A stretch of DNA of 64,000 nucleotides from Tolypothrix tenuis PCC 7101 (GCF_002368295.1 NZ_AP018248.1:1707477-1771476), one strand, 5' to 3'. Shown: positions 1 through 8,821, numbered from the stretch's first letter. Notes: generated by a model not told the origin, from the letters alone. Numbers and translations: made by a program.

Positions 1-1400
1 TAAATGGTAGCCAGCACTGCCTTCGCGGTAAAACATATTAAATGTATCAAATGGAATAATCCTACCATCTGGATGCACAATGTGAATACAAGAGCGTTTG
101 ACAGAACGGACATCAAAGTTAAAAGCATCAAGAAACTGCACAATCATTACCCGAAATACATTGGAGTAGTTAATACCTTCTGGCACAGCAATCATTGGCA
201 AACAACACAAAAGCTGCTTGAGCGATAAAGCCGCAGAATTGGGTGAATGACTTGTTGAAAATAATTCAAATATTTGTTTTTTCAGTTCTTCGTTTTGTTC
301 ATAAAGTACGCTATTAGGCATAATTTTTACAAAAACATCTGGATTAATTAACCCAGTTAACGGTATTACTTGACCATTTAGTTTTAATGCATAAGCCATC
401 GCTAAAGAATCAGGATGGCAGGGAACAGGGAGAATATCTTCAGGTTTAAAATAAGGACTCTGTTCTAAAATGGAGCGTCGGACTTCGGTTAAAGTATATC
501 TATCTCGTTTAGGGTCAAATCCTTCTAATCTTCCTGCTGCTTGTATTGGTTGAAATGTCACGCCTCGAATACATTTCTGCTGCAAAGCATACTCAATAAT
601 TTTGCCAATCTCACCATCATTCAGACCTTTTTTGAGAGTGACAACCAAAGTTGTAGAAATATTATATTCGTTAAGATGCTCAATTGCTTTTTGCCTAACT
701 GCCCGTAAATCTGCACCGCGTAACTCTTTTAAAGCCTCTAATTCAAAGCTATCAAATTGCAAATATATCTCAATGCCTGGCATATATTGGCTGAGGCGAT
801 CGCAAAAAGATTTATCCTTAGCAATCATTACGCCATTGGTATTGATCATTAAATGCTTAATCGGCTTTGTTTTGACAATATCGAGAATTTGAAAAAACTC
901 AGGATGAATCGTAGGTTCTCCACCACTTAACTGCACTATCTGCGGTTCTCCTTCATTGGCGACAACTGCATCAATCATTTTTTCAATTTGCGTTAGACTC
1001 CGATGCAGTCTTGGTTGATGGGAGATTTCTGAAAATTCTTCTGCACCAGAATCGGCATAACATATAGGGCAGGAAAGATTACATTTATCTGTAACTTCAA
1101 TTAATGTTAAACAGCTATGCTGTTCATGATCCGGGCAAAGTCCGCAATCATAAGGACAGCCATATTTTATGGGTGTATTAAACTTTAATGGCATATCTCC
1201 AGGTTTAATAAACTCTAGAGATTTTTTATAATATTCAACATCATCCGCGATTAAAACTTCTTCGCGTCCGTGGGTGGGACAATGTTTTACTAAGTAAACA
1301 CAATCATCCTGAAATATAATTTTTGCTTCTACCTTGACTAAACATTTTGAACAAACGCTATTAGTTAATGCATAAAAGAGATAGTTACGAGTAGGCATGA
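1..1400 (-). CDS. Tes-like radical SAM protein (3' end outside window; apparent 2-nt frameshift after codon 7)
   Basis: The reading frame is open from the window edge to about 1386. It shows a Cys-rich N-terminus (VCSKC, then KHCPTHG), a GCPYDCGLCPDH segment, the radical SAM cluster motif CNLSCPICYA, and LSGGEPTIHPEF. This layout matches the MJ0619/Tes-like radical SAM family, whose archaeal members join lipid chains to make tetraether lipids; the substrate here is unknown. The only well-placed ATG (1398-1400) reads seven family-like codons (MPTRNYL) and then needs a 2-nt shift at the AG-repeat 1377-1383 to enter the main frame. Without the shift it stops after 11 codons. In the main frame a stop lies at 1387-1389, and the first ATG (1189-1191) would lose the whole Cys-rich N-terminus. 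The cause may be sequencing error, pseudogenisation or slippage. The C-terminus lies beyond the window. Confidence 0.8.
1377..1383 (-). repeat. short AG/CT dinucleotide run at the frameshift point
   Basis: The plus strand reads agagaga (TCTCTCT in the coding sense) exactly where the start codon and the main frame of the radical SAM gene go out of register. One CT fewer would join MPTRNYL to FYALTNSVCSKC. The tract is short, so slippage is possible but not shown. Confidence 0.6.
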
Positions 1401-1519
1401 TAAATAAATTTGTAAGTTGTTACCAGGGTAGACGCGATGCTAAACAAGCAAGATTTATGGATTTTATATAGCGTACTGAAGAACTCCTATTATTAAGAGT
1501 TTCTAAATTTAAATGTAAA

Positions 1520-2263
1520 TCAGGTTTTAAATTGAAATATCTGAGAGATGGTGTGGCGATAATACACAATAGTTAGTAAACAAGCCACTTGAATTGCACT
1601 CAAACCCCAGAAAGGGTGAAAATCAGGTTTAATGAAATCTACCAGAAAACGAAAACTAAAATAAGAAATTAAATAAAATTTAAATAAATCGCCATTTTGA
1701 TAGTGATAGCGACTACGAAATTGCAAAAATATAATTAGCAAGCCTAAAAATAAGATTTCATACAATTGCGTGGGGTGGCGGAGAATACCATCACCAAAAT
1801 CTATACTCCAAGGTAATTGTGTGGCGATTCCATAAGTGCGATCGCTCAATCCCGTGAGAAAGCATCCAATTCTACCAATGGCTGTGCCAACAATCAGAGG
1901 ATACACAAATACATCACCTGTAGACTGATGAATCCCAATAATTTTTTTGGTAAGTTCTACACCAATTAATCCACCTAAAAGTGCACCTACAACTGTTTTA
2001 CCCTGGAGTAATAGTAATAGAAACTGCTGCTGATTTTGCAAAATAAAATTAATATGTTCCAGCCCTACCAGAAGTTTTGCTCCAATTAAAGCGCCTATCA
2101 TACCGCCCACAATTACAGAACTGCGCTGGCTAGGTGCGATCGCATCTTTGCGAAGCCGAAATATTAACAACCGAAATGCTATAGCATAAGCTAAAGATTC
2201 AAATAAAATATGAGGATGAATTCGCAATGAACCCAACCAAATATAAACAGGGAAAATCATCAT
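1520..2263 (-). CDS. divergent prolipoprotein diacylglyceryl transferase (Lgt)-like membrane protein
   Basis: A 247-residue polytopic membrane protein with about seven hydrophobic segments. It keeps Lgt landmarks: HPTQLYE near residue 162, a GRIGCF segment where Lgt has RIGNF, and FSFRFLVDF near the C-terminus. It is shorter than usual Lgt (about 260-290 residues). The HGGL loop histidine is absent (the region reads ALLGGLIG), and the conserved Asn after RIG is a Cys. It is therefore probably a paralogue with changed chemistry, not the housekeeping Lgt, which should lie elsewhere. It is on the same strand and upstream of the Tes-like radical SAM gene, about 120 bp apart, so the two may be co-transcribed and act on a glycerolipid or lipid-linked substrate (inference). 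Confidence 0.7.
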   Translation of the reverse strand: MMIFPVYIWLGSLRIHPHILFESLAYAIAFRLLIFRLRKDAIAPSQRSSVIVGGMIGALIGAKLLVGLEHINFILQNQQQFLLLLLQGKTVVGALLGGLIGVELTKKIIGIHQSTGDVFVYPLIVGTAIGRIGCFLTGLSDRTYGIATQLPWSIDFGDGILRHPTQLYEILFLGLLIIFLQFRSRYHYQNGDLFKFYLISYFSFRFLVDFIKPDFHPFWGLSAIQVACLLTIVYYRHTISQIFQFKT

Positions 2264-2456
2264 AATTTGTAATTATATTTAGCACTTATGCCATAGTTTT
2301 TACACTGATAAATATAGCGTTTTTCCATCTCTTGATGTACAAATTTATCTGTATCTATCTGCGGTTAATTTTTGATTGAAAACACTTCTATCTAACAGAT
2401 TAAATTCTTTGATTCACTTGTAAATGGGGCAAGATGCCCATCTGAGAGTACAACGC

Positions 2457-2999
2457 CTACTTCAGCAATAACATGATTTCGTCACACCAAGCTAGCCAGC
2501 CCATTTCATAGTGAATTCCTTTCAGCAACGTCATGTACTGGAACTTGAAGGTGTTGGACAACTCTTGCGGCTTCTGGAAGTACTGGTTCTGAATTTCTTG
2601 ATAGATTGCTAATCGCTGCTGATGTTGCCGACGATGCACTTCCAGCTTGGCTACTATCGTTTGCTGAGGTACAAGATACCCAGCATAAAGTTTTAACAGC
2701 AATTCATCCTTGAGGGGTGCCATTTCCTCAGATTCAGCAATCCACTCACATAAATGCTGTTTACCTAAAGCCGTCACAGTATAGATACGTTTATCGGGTC
2801 GATTTTCTTGCTGTACAGATTCAGCTTGCAGCCATTCCTTTTGTTCTAAGCGGTTCAGTTCTCGATAAATCTGTTGAAAACTGGCACTCCAGAAAAAACC
2901 AACCGACCCTTCTACCGAGGGGTTGAAACGCTTGGCAAGGTCATAGCCGCTACTAGGGGCGCTAACTAAGACCGACAGAATGGCATAGGTAAGAGACAT
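2457..2999 (-). CDS. PadR family transcriptional regulator
   Basis: 180 residues. The N-terminal PadR winged helix (about residues 1-85) begins MSLTYAILSVLVSAPSSGYD and includes an IYRELNRLEQ recognition-helix region and a wing with RIYTVTALGK. The C-terminal part (about 90-175) is the helical dimerisation domain of the Vir_act_alpha_C type, with LLKLYAGYLV and FQYMTLLKGIHYEMGWLAWCDEI-like helices. It diverges from the DUF4188 gene at 3133, and the shared spacer holds a duplicated 18-bp inverted element. It most likely represses both genes and itself and is released by a small ligand, as is usual for PadR proteins. The ligand is unknown. Confidence 0.88.
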   Translation of the reverse strand: MSLTYAILSVLVSAPSSGYDLAKRFNPSVEGSVGFFWSASFQQIYRELNRLEQKEWLQAESVQQENRPDKRIYTVTALGKQHLCEWIAESEEMAPLKDELLLKLYAGYLVPQQTIVAKLEVHRRQHQQRLAIYQEIQNQYFQKPQELSNTFKFQYMTLLKGIHYEMGWLAWCDEIMLLLK

Positions 3000-3015
3000 G
3001 GGTGATGGGTTGACA

Positions 3016-3081
3016 TATTCACTTAGTTGAATATAACTTAGAATAAATATTCAATTAAGTGAATAATATCTTAATTGAATA
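3016..3081. promoter_or_regulatory. paired PadR-type operator
   Basis: Two 18-bp elements, TATTCACTTAGTTGAATA (3016-3033) and, on the opposite strand, TATTCACTTAATTGAATA (3048-3065), differ at one position. Each is itself a palindrome with TATTCA/TGAATA arms. A third partial copy, TTAATTGAATA, lies at 3071-3081. They occupy the divergent promoter region between the PadR gene and the DUF4188 gene, as expected of the regulator's own binding sites. Confidence 0.75.
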
Positions 3082-3132
3082 TGTTATCTGCCACAAAGCA
3101 ACACCATCAACAAGTCTCAAGAGGGTAGTGCC

Positions 3133-3525
3133 GTGAGTTATTCAATTTACCAAATTAATTTGCCAGAAAGTCCTGAGGCTGTTGTCTTTGTCAACGGCAT
3201 CATAGCGCGCGATCGCGCTGGGTTTTTCTGGATGTGGAAAAATCTATTTTGGATCGGGAGTTCAACTACCAAAGCTGAAGGCTGCGTGCAGGTAAAAGCA
3301 GGAATTTGTGCAGCCAACGAAGTAATTATGGTTAGCTACTGGCGTTCCGCCCATGACTTGAAACAGTTCTTCCGTGGTGAACCCCATCGGCGGATGATGC
3401 AGTTTGTCAGCAAAAATCCCAACAGTTTGTGTTTGTATAACGAGACATACCAACCACAGCACAGTGGCAAATACAGCCATGAACCGCAAGCAATGGCAAG
3501 GCTGTATCCAAGTTTAGCGAAATGA
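3133..3525 (+). CDS. DUF4188 (monooxygenase AF470-like) family protein
   Basis: 130 residues with a GTG start at 3133. It resembles the DUF4188 family, a small ferredoxin-like-fold (dimeric alpha/beta barrel) group related to heme-binding monooxygenases and aldoxime dehydratases. Visible landmarks are FVNGIIARDRAGFFWMWKNL near the N-terminus, VSYWRSAHDLKQFFR and EPHRRMMQF in the middle, and SLCLYNETYQ late. No signal peptide is present. It is divergent from a PadR regulator and is probably its target, so it may act on a toxic small molecule. The substrate is unknown. Confidence 0.72.
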   Translation: MSYSIYQINLPESPEAVVFVNGIIARDRAGFFWMWKNLFWIGSSTTKAEGCVQVKAGICAANEVIMVSYWRSAHDLKQFFRGEPHRRMMQFVSKNPNSLCLYNETYQPQHSGKYSHEPQAMARLYPSLAK

Positions 3526-3580
3526 AAAATAGAAAATGGGATATGGGAAAGAAATTACCAATGCCCAATGCCCCATCCCC

Positions 3581-3638
3581 AAAGCGGCGGGGCGCACACC
3601 TTACGAACCCAAAAGAGAATGGAGTTTCCCGCCGCTTT
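3581..3638. repeat. 11-bp inverted repeat
   Basis: AAAGCGGCGGG at 3581-3591 is perfectly complementary to CCCGCCGCTTT at 3628-3638, with a 36-nt loop. It lies just beyond the phosphorylase terminator and downstream of the DUF4188 gene. It could be a second convergent terminator stem or a dispersed palindromic repeat. Confidence 0.5.
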
Positions 3639-3639
3639 C

Positions 3640-3667
3640 AAAAAAAAGAGGTGGTTAAGCCACCTCT
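3640..3667 (-). terminator. Rho-independent terminator of the phosphorylase gene
   Basis: Read on the minus strand, the stem AGAGGTGG/CCACCTCT with a 5-nt loop (3647-3667) is followed by eight or so T residues (plus-strand A tract 3640-3646). It lies 28 bp past the phosphorylase stop codon. Confidence 0.88.
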
Positions 3668-3694
3668 ATCATCTAACCAGGAAACCCAAACTTT

Positions 3695-5908
3695 CTAAAC
3701 TAGAACCTTCGCTAAAATCGGTTCTACACTCTTAGCAATTTCTGGGACGTAAACCTGGGAAACATAGTCAGCAATCATCCTATCGGTGTTAAATAATGGT
3801 GCATTGGTTTTAATTGATGTCTTCATCATCTGCACCCAACCCGAGGAAACACCTTGAGCATTTTGGTTATAGTACAAGGGTACAATTTCTTGTTCTAATA
3901 GCTGATAAAGCGATTGAGAATCTATGCGATCCTGTAATTCTTGATCGCTAGTGTGAGCATCTTCACCGATAGCCCAACCATTAAGCCCTTTACCATCACT
4001 TCCAGCCTTATAGCCTTCGCACCACCAGCCATCAAGGACACTTAAATTTAGTCCACCGTTAAAGCAGACTTTTTGCCCACTGGTACCTGATGCTTCTAGA
4101 GGACGACGGGGGTTATTTAGCCATACATCCACACCTTGCACAAGTTTCTGTCCGGTGTAAATGTCGTAATCTTCAATAAAGGCAACACGATTATTCAGCC
4201 CAGAATTACGGCACCATTCCATCAATCGTTGGATAATTCGTTTACCTTCTTCATCAGCCGGGTGAGCTTTCCCTGCGAAGATAATTTGAACTGGATGTTG
4301 AGCATTACTGAAAATCTTCTTCGCCCGTTCTGCATCTCGTAAAATTAAATCCCCGCGTTTGTACGGGCTAAAGCGACGAGCAAATCCAATCGTTAACACA
4401 TCGGGATCTAGCAGGGTGTCAGTAGATTGAATAAAGTGGTAATCCTCTCCCCGTTGTTCCCTAGCTTTCCTGATTTTATAACGGGTGTAGGCAATAAGCC
4501 TTTCTTTGAGGACACGATGTCGCCACCACAATTCTTCATCAGGAATATCGTCAACTTTCGCCCACATTTCCGGCAACATGGCGCGAGTTTTCCAGTCTTC
4601 GCCTAAATACTGATTGTACAAGTCACCTAATAAAGGCGCAGTCCAGGTAGGTGCATGAACACCGTTAGTAATGTAACCAATGGGAACCTTATCTTCTGAA
4701 TGTTGCGGATAAAGGACAGTCCACATTTTGCGGGAAACTTGACCGTGTAATTCACTTACGCCATTGCAAGCACGAGTCATCCGCAAAGCTAAAACCGTCA
4801 TTCCGAATGGTTCCCAAGGATCACCCAATCTTCTTGCGCCTAATGCCAAAAATTGTTCGCGGGAAAGTCGCAACTGGGGCCAGTATTGAGCAAAATAGGA
4901 GTCAATTAAATCTGGAGAGAAGACATCATGTCCGGCGGGAACGGGGGTATGGGTGGTGAATACACAACGATTCCGCACCGTTGCTTCTATGTCATAGAAA
5001 GATTTGCCAGTCTTTTCGATTTCTAAACGGGCAACTTCTAATGTACAGAAAGCAGCGTGTCCTTCGTTGAGGTGATAGACGGAAGGTTGAATACCTAAAG
5101 CATTCAAAGCACGGACACCACCAATGCCTAATACTACTTCTTGGGCGATACGGGTTTCTAAGTTACCGCCATAGAGGTGTCCAGTTAGCCAGCGGTCAAT
5201 GGGATCATTGTCTTCGCGATCGCTATCGAGTAAATATAAAGTTACTCGCCCGACTTGTACCTGCCAAATTTGGACTTTTACTTGCCTTTGACGAACATCT
5301 AGGTGAATAATCAACGGTTCCCCATTTTGAGTTTTCACCAACTCAATGGGCATATGTTGGAAAGGGTTATCAATATAATAATCTTCTTGCCAACCTTGAC
5401 GGTTCAAGCGTTGACGAAAGTAGCCTTGGCGATATAGCAAGCCTATACCCACCATTGGTACACCCAAATCTGAGGATGATTTGAGGTGATCCCCAGCCAG
5501 AATTCCTAAGCCACCTGAGTAGACTGGTAAGGATTCATGAATACCAAATTCCGCGCAAAAATAAGCAATGGGATTGTCTTTGCTAAGTTGCGGTGCAACG
5601 CCACTTACCCAAGTATCTTTCTGCAGCAGATATTGGTCAAACTCTTTTGCCAAGGCAGAGATTTGCTTCAGATAAAAAGGGTCTTCTGCTAATTGAGTCA
5701 GACGTTCATAACTTGCTGACTCTAAAATCGCCACTGGGTTATGCCCACAGCGTTCCCATTCTTGGGGATCGATAGTTTGGAATAGCGCAATGCGATCGCC
5801 ACTCCAACTCCACCAATAGTTATAAGCCAAATCTGCCAAACGCTTTAACGGAAAAGGTAACTTTTCGCTTAAGCGTAGCGCTGCGGTAACTGCACTACTA
5901 TTAGCCAT
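3695..5908 (-). CDS. glgP: alpha-glucan (glycogen/maltodextrin) phosphorylase
   Basis: A 737-residue GT35 phosphorylase that releases glucose 1-phosphate from alpha-1,4-glucans. The first ~110 residues are the DUF3417 domain (LADLAYNYWWSWSGDRIALF). Next come PIAYFCAEFGIHESLPVYSGGLGILAGDH and YHLNEGHAAF. The PLP-binding motif EASGTSGQKVCFNGG has its lysine at residue 613. It is shorter than the classical 800+ residue enzymes, as expected of the AgpA-like subfamily with DUF3417, and appears complete. It is a single gene with its own terminator. Its role would be mobilising stored glycogen in the dark or in heterocysts (inference). Confidence 0.93.
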   Translation of the reverse strand: MANSSAVTAALRLSEKLPFPLKRLADLAYNYWWSWSGDRIALFQTIDPQEWERCGHNPVAILESASYERLTQLAEDPFYLKQISALAKEFDQYLLQKDTWVSGVAPQLSKDNPIAYFCAEFGIHESLPVYSGGLGILAGDHLKSSSDLGVPMVGIGLLYRQGYFRQRLNRQGWQEDYYIDNPFQHMPIELVKTQNGEPLIIHLDVRQRQVKVQIWQVQVGRVTLYLLDSDREDNDPIDRWLTGHLYGGNLETRIAQEVVLGIGGVRALNALGIQPSVYHLNEGHAAFCTLEVARLEIEKTGKSFYDIEATVRNRCVFTTHTPVPAGHDVFSPDLIDSYFAQYWPQLRLSREQFLALGARRLGDPWEPFGMTVLALRMTRACNGVSELHGQVSRKMWTVLYPQHSEDKVPIGYITNGVHAPTWTAPLLGDLYNQYLGEDWKTRAMLPEMWAKVDDIPDEELWWRHRVLKERLIAYTRYKIRKAREQRGEDYHFIQSTDTLLDPDVLTIGFARRFSPYKRGDLILRDAERAKKIFSNAQHPVQIIFAGKAHPADEEGKRIIQRLMEWCRNSGLNNRVAFIEDYDIYTGQKLVQGVDVWLNNPRRPLEASGTSGQKVCFNGGLNLSVLDGWWCEGYKAGSDGKGLNGWAIGEDAHTSDQELQDRIDSQSLYQLLEQEIVPLYYNQNAQGVSSGWVQMMKTSIKTNAPLFNTDRMIADYVSQVYVPEIAKSVEPILAKVLV

Positions 5909-6364
5909 AAATTCTCAGTTCTCTGCTATTTTCTCTAGTTCACTTCACATCTGCTTGCGCGTAACTGCTCTTCAGTTCGATTGCAACGGCGACTTCATCG
6001 ATCAATTCTCCCGGAAGTCGAAGCAGTTACTCAAAAATTAAACACAATTCTAGTGAATAGTTTTTATTGTTTCTACGATTACAAAATTATCTCTGTTTTT
6101 GTGATTTTTTTATATCAATTTCAATCACATTTTTTTAAACAAAATATTTGATGCTTAATATTTATTTATAAGCTGCAATAATTCACTACAAAAAATGTTA
6201 ATTAATTCCGAAAGTCAATATCTGTATATATTCTGTTCTTTACAAAAATAAGTTTGCACAGAGAATAACTGTAATTTCACTGTGATTTATAGCCAACCTA
6301 ATGGCTTTTCAAGGCGCAATGAATGAACATAATATTCATTTTGTAAAAATACGGAAGGTGAATA
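5909..6364. other. AT-rich spacer upstream of the phosphorylase gene
   Basis: About 450 bp with no credible gene. It should contain the phosphorylase promoter. The near-start part carries small inverted pieces (around 5960-6030), and the rest is A/T-rich without a clear conserved motif. Confidence 0.5.
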
Positions 6365-6401
6365 GTGGATTTTGATACTGGATTGCAAGCGATCGCACTC
6401 A

Positions 6402-6570
6402 GAACAACATCATTCCCCCTCAGAACAAGAACATTCTCGTTTGGAACAAGAAAGTTCTCACTGGGAACAGAAACGTTCTCATTTGAAATAAGAACATTCT
6501 CACTTGAAATAGAAACGTTCTTGTTTGGAACAGGAAACTTTGAGTTCAGAACACGGAACTTGGAGATTAA
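6402..6570. repeat. degenerate 21-bp tandem repeat array, about 8 units
   Basis: TTCTC-type cores recur exactly every 21 bp (6434, 6455, 6476, 6497, 6518, then a diverged copy near 6539). The unit resembles GTTCTCATTTGAAATAAGAAC, which is itself partly palindromic (GTTCT/AGAAC). Because 21 is a multiple of three, the array reads as heptapeptides (for example RTRTFSF, GTRKFSL) in one frame, which produces a 70-codon ORF at 6365-6577 that is probably not a gene. Confidence 0.75.
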
Positions 6571-6654
6571 AGCTTGATTGATGAGGCTGAGAACTTGAAT
6601 TTTACTTTTCTGAGGCGAGGCGATCGCATATTTACTTATATACAGTGATTCTAT

Positions 6655-7983
6655 TTAGCTGTTATTGGTTGATAGTAGAGAAGATAATGAATGACTTTGC
6701 AGCCATACACATAATTTTATATTTGCTGGATGTTTTGGGGTTAATTTAGATTCATCTCTTTGAATTTCTTCTATAGTGCCACCAAACCTTGATTTTTCCT
6801 TCATTAGGTCTTCAAACATTCCCAGTGGTAATAGTACTACACTTTCAACCTCTACATCATCTTCACTGAATACAATAGTCTCAAATCTAAACCTATAGCC
6901 AGACCATCTGATAGTAGGTAGTCTATCTACTGCACTTTTTAAATTTTCCAGGATGCAATCATACTTTGGATCAGGAGTTTTCTTTCTGCCTTCTATCCAC
7001 CAATAAACATTGTGCCTAACAAAATGCTTCCCATTTTCGTTAGCGCACACCTCTATTTCCACATCATCCACAAATAAAAATTGACGAGTCATTACTCTAG
7101 CTTCACCTTCAGCCATTGGTTCTAATTCCTCCCAAGGTTCAACTTCTACTACACTTTCATTATTAGTATTGCTCTGATATTTTTTATCAACTAGTTCTAT
7201 GGGAATAGGGTCATCCTCTAAAGCTTCTAAACCGGAAGCTTCTTCCTTAAACTCTGGTGTATTTTCTAGAAGTATTTCTAGTTGCTCACTACTAAAAGCC
7301 ATAAGTTCAACCCCTGCAATAGTGCGACGAGTCGAATTATCCATAAAGTGAACTAAACTCTGAAATGGCGCTACATCTATTCGTATACCGTTGTAATCAG
7401 TCTGCCAATAGCCAAATTTTCCTAACCGCTTAGGGTCTGTATGGTACTCTTTCCACTTCAGTGTGCTAGCTTTTTTATTAATATTTTTCAGCGCAGATCT
7501 GATAGTTCCTGATAAACCACGCCTATCGTAAACAGGATAAACCAAATATATTGTTGGTGGTTCTTCATCAGCAATTGGATCGAATCCAAATATCATAGTG
7601 TTACAGTTAGCCAATTGCTGGAGACTCTGCTGTAATGCTGTCTCGGCTGGAGTTATTCTTCTAATTGGTGCTACAACTTTCGACCAATTCAATGGCGGCT
7701 TATATAAATTGATTAGCTCATTTTCGATAGTTGGAAGAGCATTGATCTGATTACTGCAATTTACCCAACTAATATTAATACGGTCTTTGCGATTAAATCT
7801 TTTTAGCTGTTTAAATCTATGATGTTCTCGCCACCGCGCAGCTAAGTTGATTGTTCTGCCAATATAAATAATCTGACCTTTGCTATCAGAAACAAAGTAG
7901 ATAGCTGCACAATTTGGTAACTTGTCTTTATCTAATAAATAAACCGATGGTAGTTCAGATAGTTTGATATTTTCTAATAACAT
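6655..7983 (-). CDS. GIY-YIG nuclease-domain protein
   Basis: 442 residues. A GIY-YIG domain lies at about residues 25-95: AAIYFVSDSKG, then IIYIGRTINLAARWREHHR and a later ENELINLYKPPLN with the candidate metal-binding Glu. The rest (about 110-442) is an acidic, mostly unrecognised extension with WSGYRFRFETIVF and an aromatic-rich middle. This domain order occurs in cyanobacterial stand-alone GIY-YIG proteins whose role (repair, mobile DNA or RNA processing) is not established. No partner gene is adjacent. The downstream spacer toward 6577 holds the 21-bp repeats. Confidence 0.75.
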   Translation of the reverse strand: MLLENIKLSELPSVYLLDKDKLPNCAAIYFVSDSKGQIIYIGRTINLAARWREHHRFKQLKRFNRKDRINISWVNCSNQINALPTIENELINLYKPPLNWSKVVAPIRRITPAETALQQSLQQLANCNTMIFGFDPIADEEPPTIYLVYPVYDRRGLSGTIRSALKNINKKASTLKWKEYHTDPKRLGKFGYWQTDYNGIRIDVAPFQSLVHFMDNSTRRTIAGVELMAFSSEQLEILLENTPEFKEEASGLEALEDDPIPIELVDKKYQSNTNNESVVEVEPWEELEPMAEGEARVMTRQFLFVDDVEIEVCANENGKHFVRHNVYWWIEGRKKTPDPKYDCILENLKSAVDRLPTIRWSGYRFRFETIVFSEDDVEVESVVLLPLGMFEDLMKEKSRFGGTIEEIQRDESKLTPKHPANIKLCVWLQSHSLSSLLSTNNS

Positions 7984-8293
7984 CTCATGACTTAAGAAAA
8001 AATGAGCAATTGAAATTTATCAAACAATTAGCCCTTTAAACTATAGATATAATCACTCCATATTTGCCGATAAAAGAGTGACATAATCTCATTGTCTGGA
8101 GGCTACATTTATAGATTTCCCTCAAATTATCTCAAAGTAACATTTTCAAATTATTTTAAAAAGTAAACTGGGAATAGGTGAAAAATTGCGCTTTTGTGAA
8201 ACATCCAAAAAATTTACCCCTCTCCGCCGCCGGAGAGGGGTTAGGGATGAGATATCACACTTCTCACTGCTGACACTCAGCACTCAACACTGT
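7984..8293. other. spacer between the GIY-YIG gene and ndhJ
   Basis: It holds the presumed promoter of the GIY-YIG gene on the minus strand near 7990-8080 and the ndhCKJ terminator hairpin at 8207-8241. No gene is seen. Confidence 0.5.
8207..8241 (-). terminator. hairpin terminator of ndhC-ndhK-ndhJ
   Basis: A perfect 11-bp stem, ACCCCTCTCCG (8216-8226) with CGGAGAGGGGT (8231-8241), has a 4-nt loop. On the minus strand it is followed by AAATTTTTTGG. It sits about 50 bp past the ndhJ stop. This GC-rich palindrome looks like a type dispersed in cyanobacterial genomes, so it may also be a repeat copy. Confidence 0.7.
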
Positions 8294-8821
8294 CTAATAA
8301 GCGTCTTGCAACTCGTAGAAATCAGGCGAGATGTAATCCTTCCGCAAAGGCCAACCTACCCAATCTTCAGGCATTAAAATCCGCTTCAGGTTGGGGTGTC
8401 CTTCATAGACAATGCCGAACATATCATAAGACTCCCGCTCTTGCCAGTCTGCAGTCTTCCAAATCCAGTAGACTGAAGGCACTGTGGGGTTTTCCCGTGG
8501 GAGGAACACTTTCAATCGTACTTCTTCAGGGCGATCGCTATTATCACCTACTTTAATTAAGTGATATACACTCACCAACTCTTGCCCAGGGCCGAGGTCA
8601 ACACCACCTTGGAACTGGAGACAATTAAACCCGTAAGCATACAAAGCTGTAGCAGTGGGGAGTAAGAAATCTCGTTCCACCTTGAGTATTTCTACTCCGT
8701 TTACATCGGGTGCTAAAACTTCATGGTCGAAGCCATTTTCGCTCAACCACTGGGAAACTTTTCCGGCTTTTACCAGAGACTCTTCGGCTGCTGGTACTGG
8801 CTTAGATTCTTCATCAGCCAC
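8294..8821 (-). CDS. ndhJ: NAD(P)H-quinone oxidoreductase subunit J
   Basis: 175 residues, the 30-kDa-type (NuoC-like) subunit of the cyanobacterial NDH-1 complex. It lies in the peripheral arm and takes part in cyclic electron flow, respiration and CO2 uptake. Diagnostic segments are SVYWIWKTADWQERESYDMFGI and the C-terminal MPEDWVGWPLRKDY. It starts with GTG at 8819-8821 and overlaps the ndhK stop by 8 bp, so translation is probably coupled. It is the last gene of ndhC-ndhK-ndhJ. Confidence 0.97.
   Translation of the reverse strand: MADEESKPVPAAEESLVKAGKVSQWLSENGFDHEVLAPDVNGVEILKVERDFLLPTATALYAYGFNCLQFQGGVDLGPGQELVSVYHLIKVGDNSDRPEEVRLKVFLPRENPTVPSVYWIWKTADWQERESYDMFGIVYEGHPNLKRILMPEDWVGWPLRKDYISPDFYELQDAY

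Noticed and set aside
1520..2263. assignment as the housekeeping Lgt
   Set aside because: The catalytic-loop His and the conserved Asn are missing and the protein is short, so calling it lgt would be misleading.
6365..6577. 70-codon ORF of repeated heptapeptides
   Set aside because: It is produced by the 21-bp tandem array, which happens to keep frame. There is no ribosome-binding site of note.
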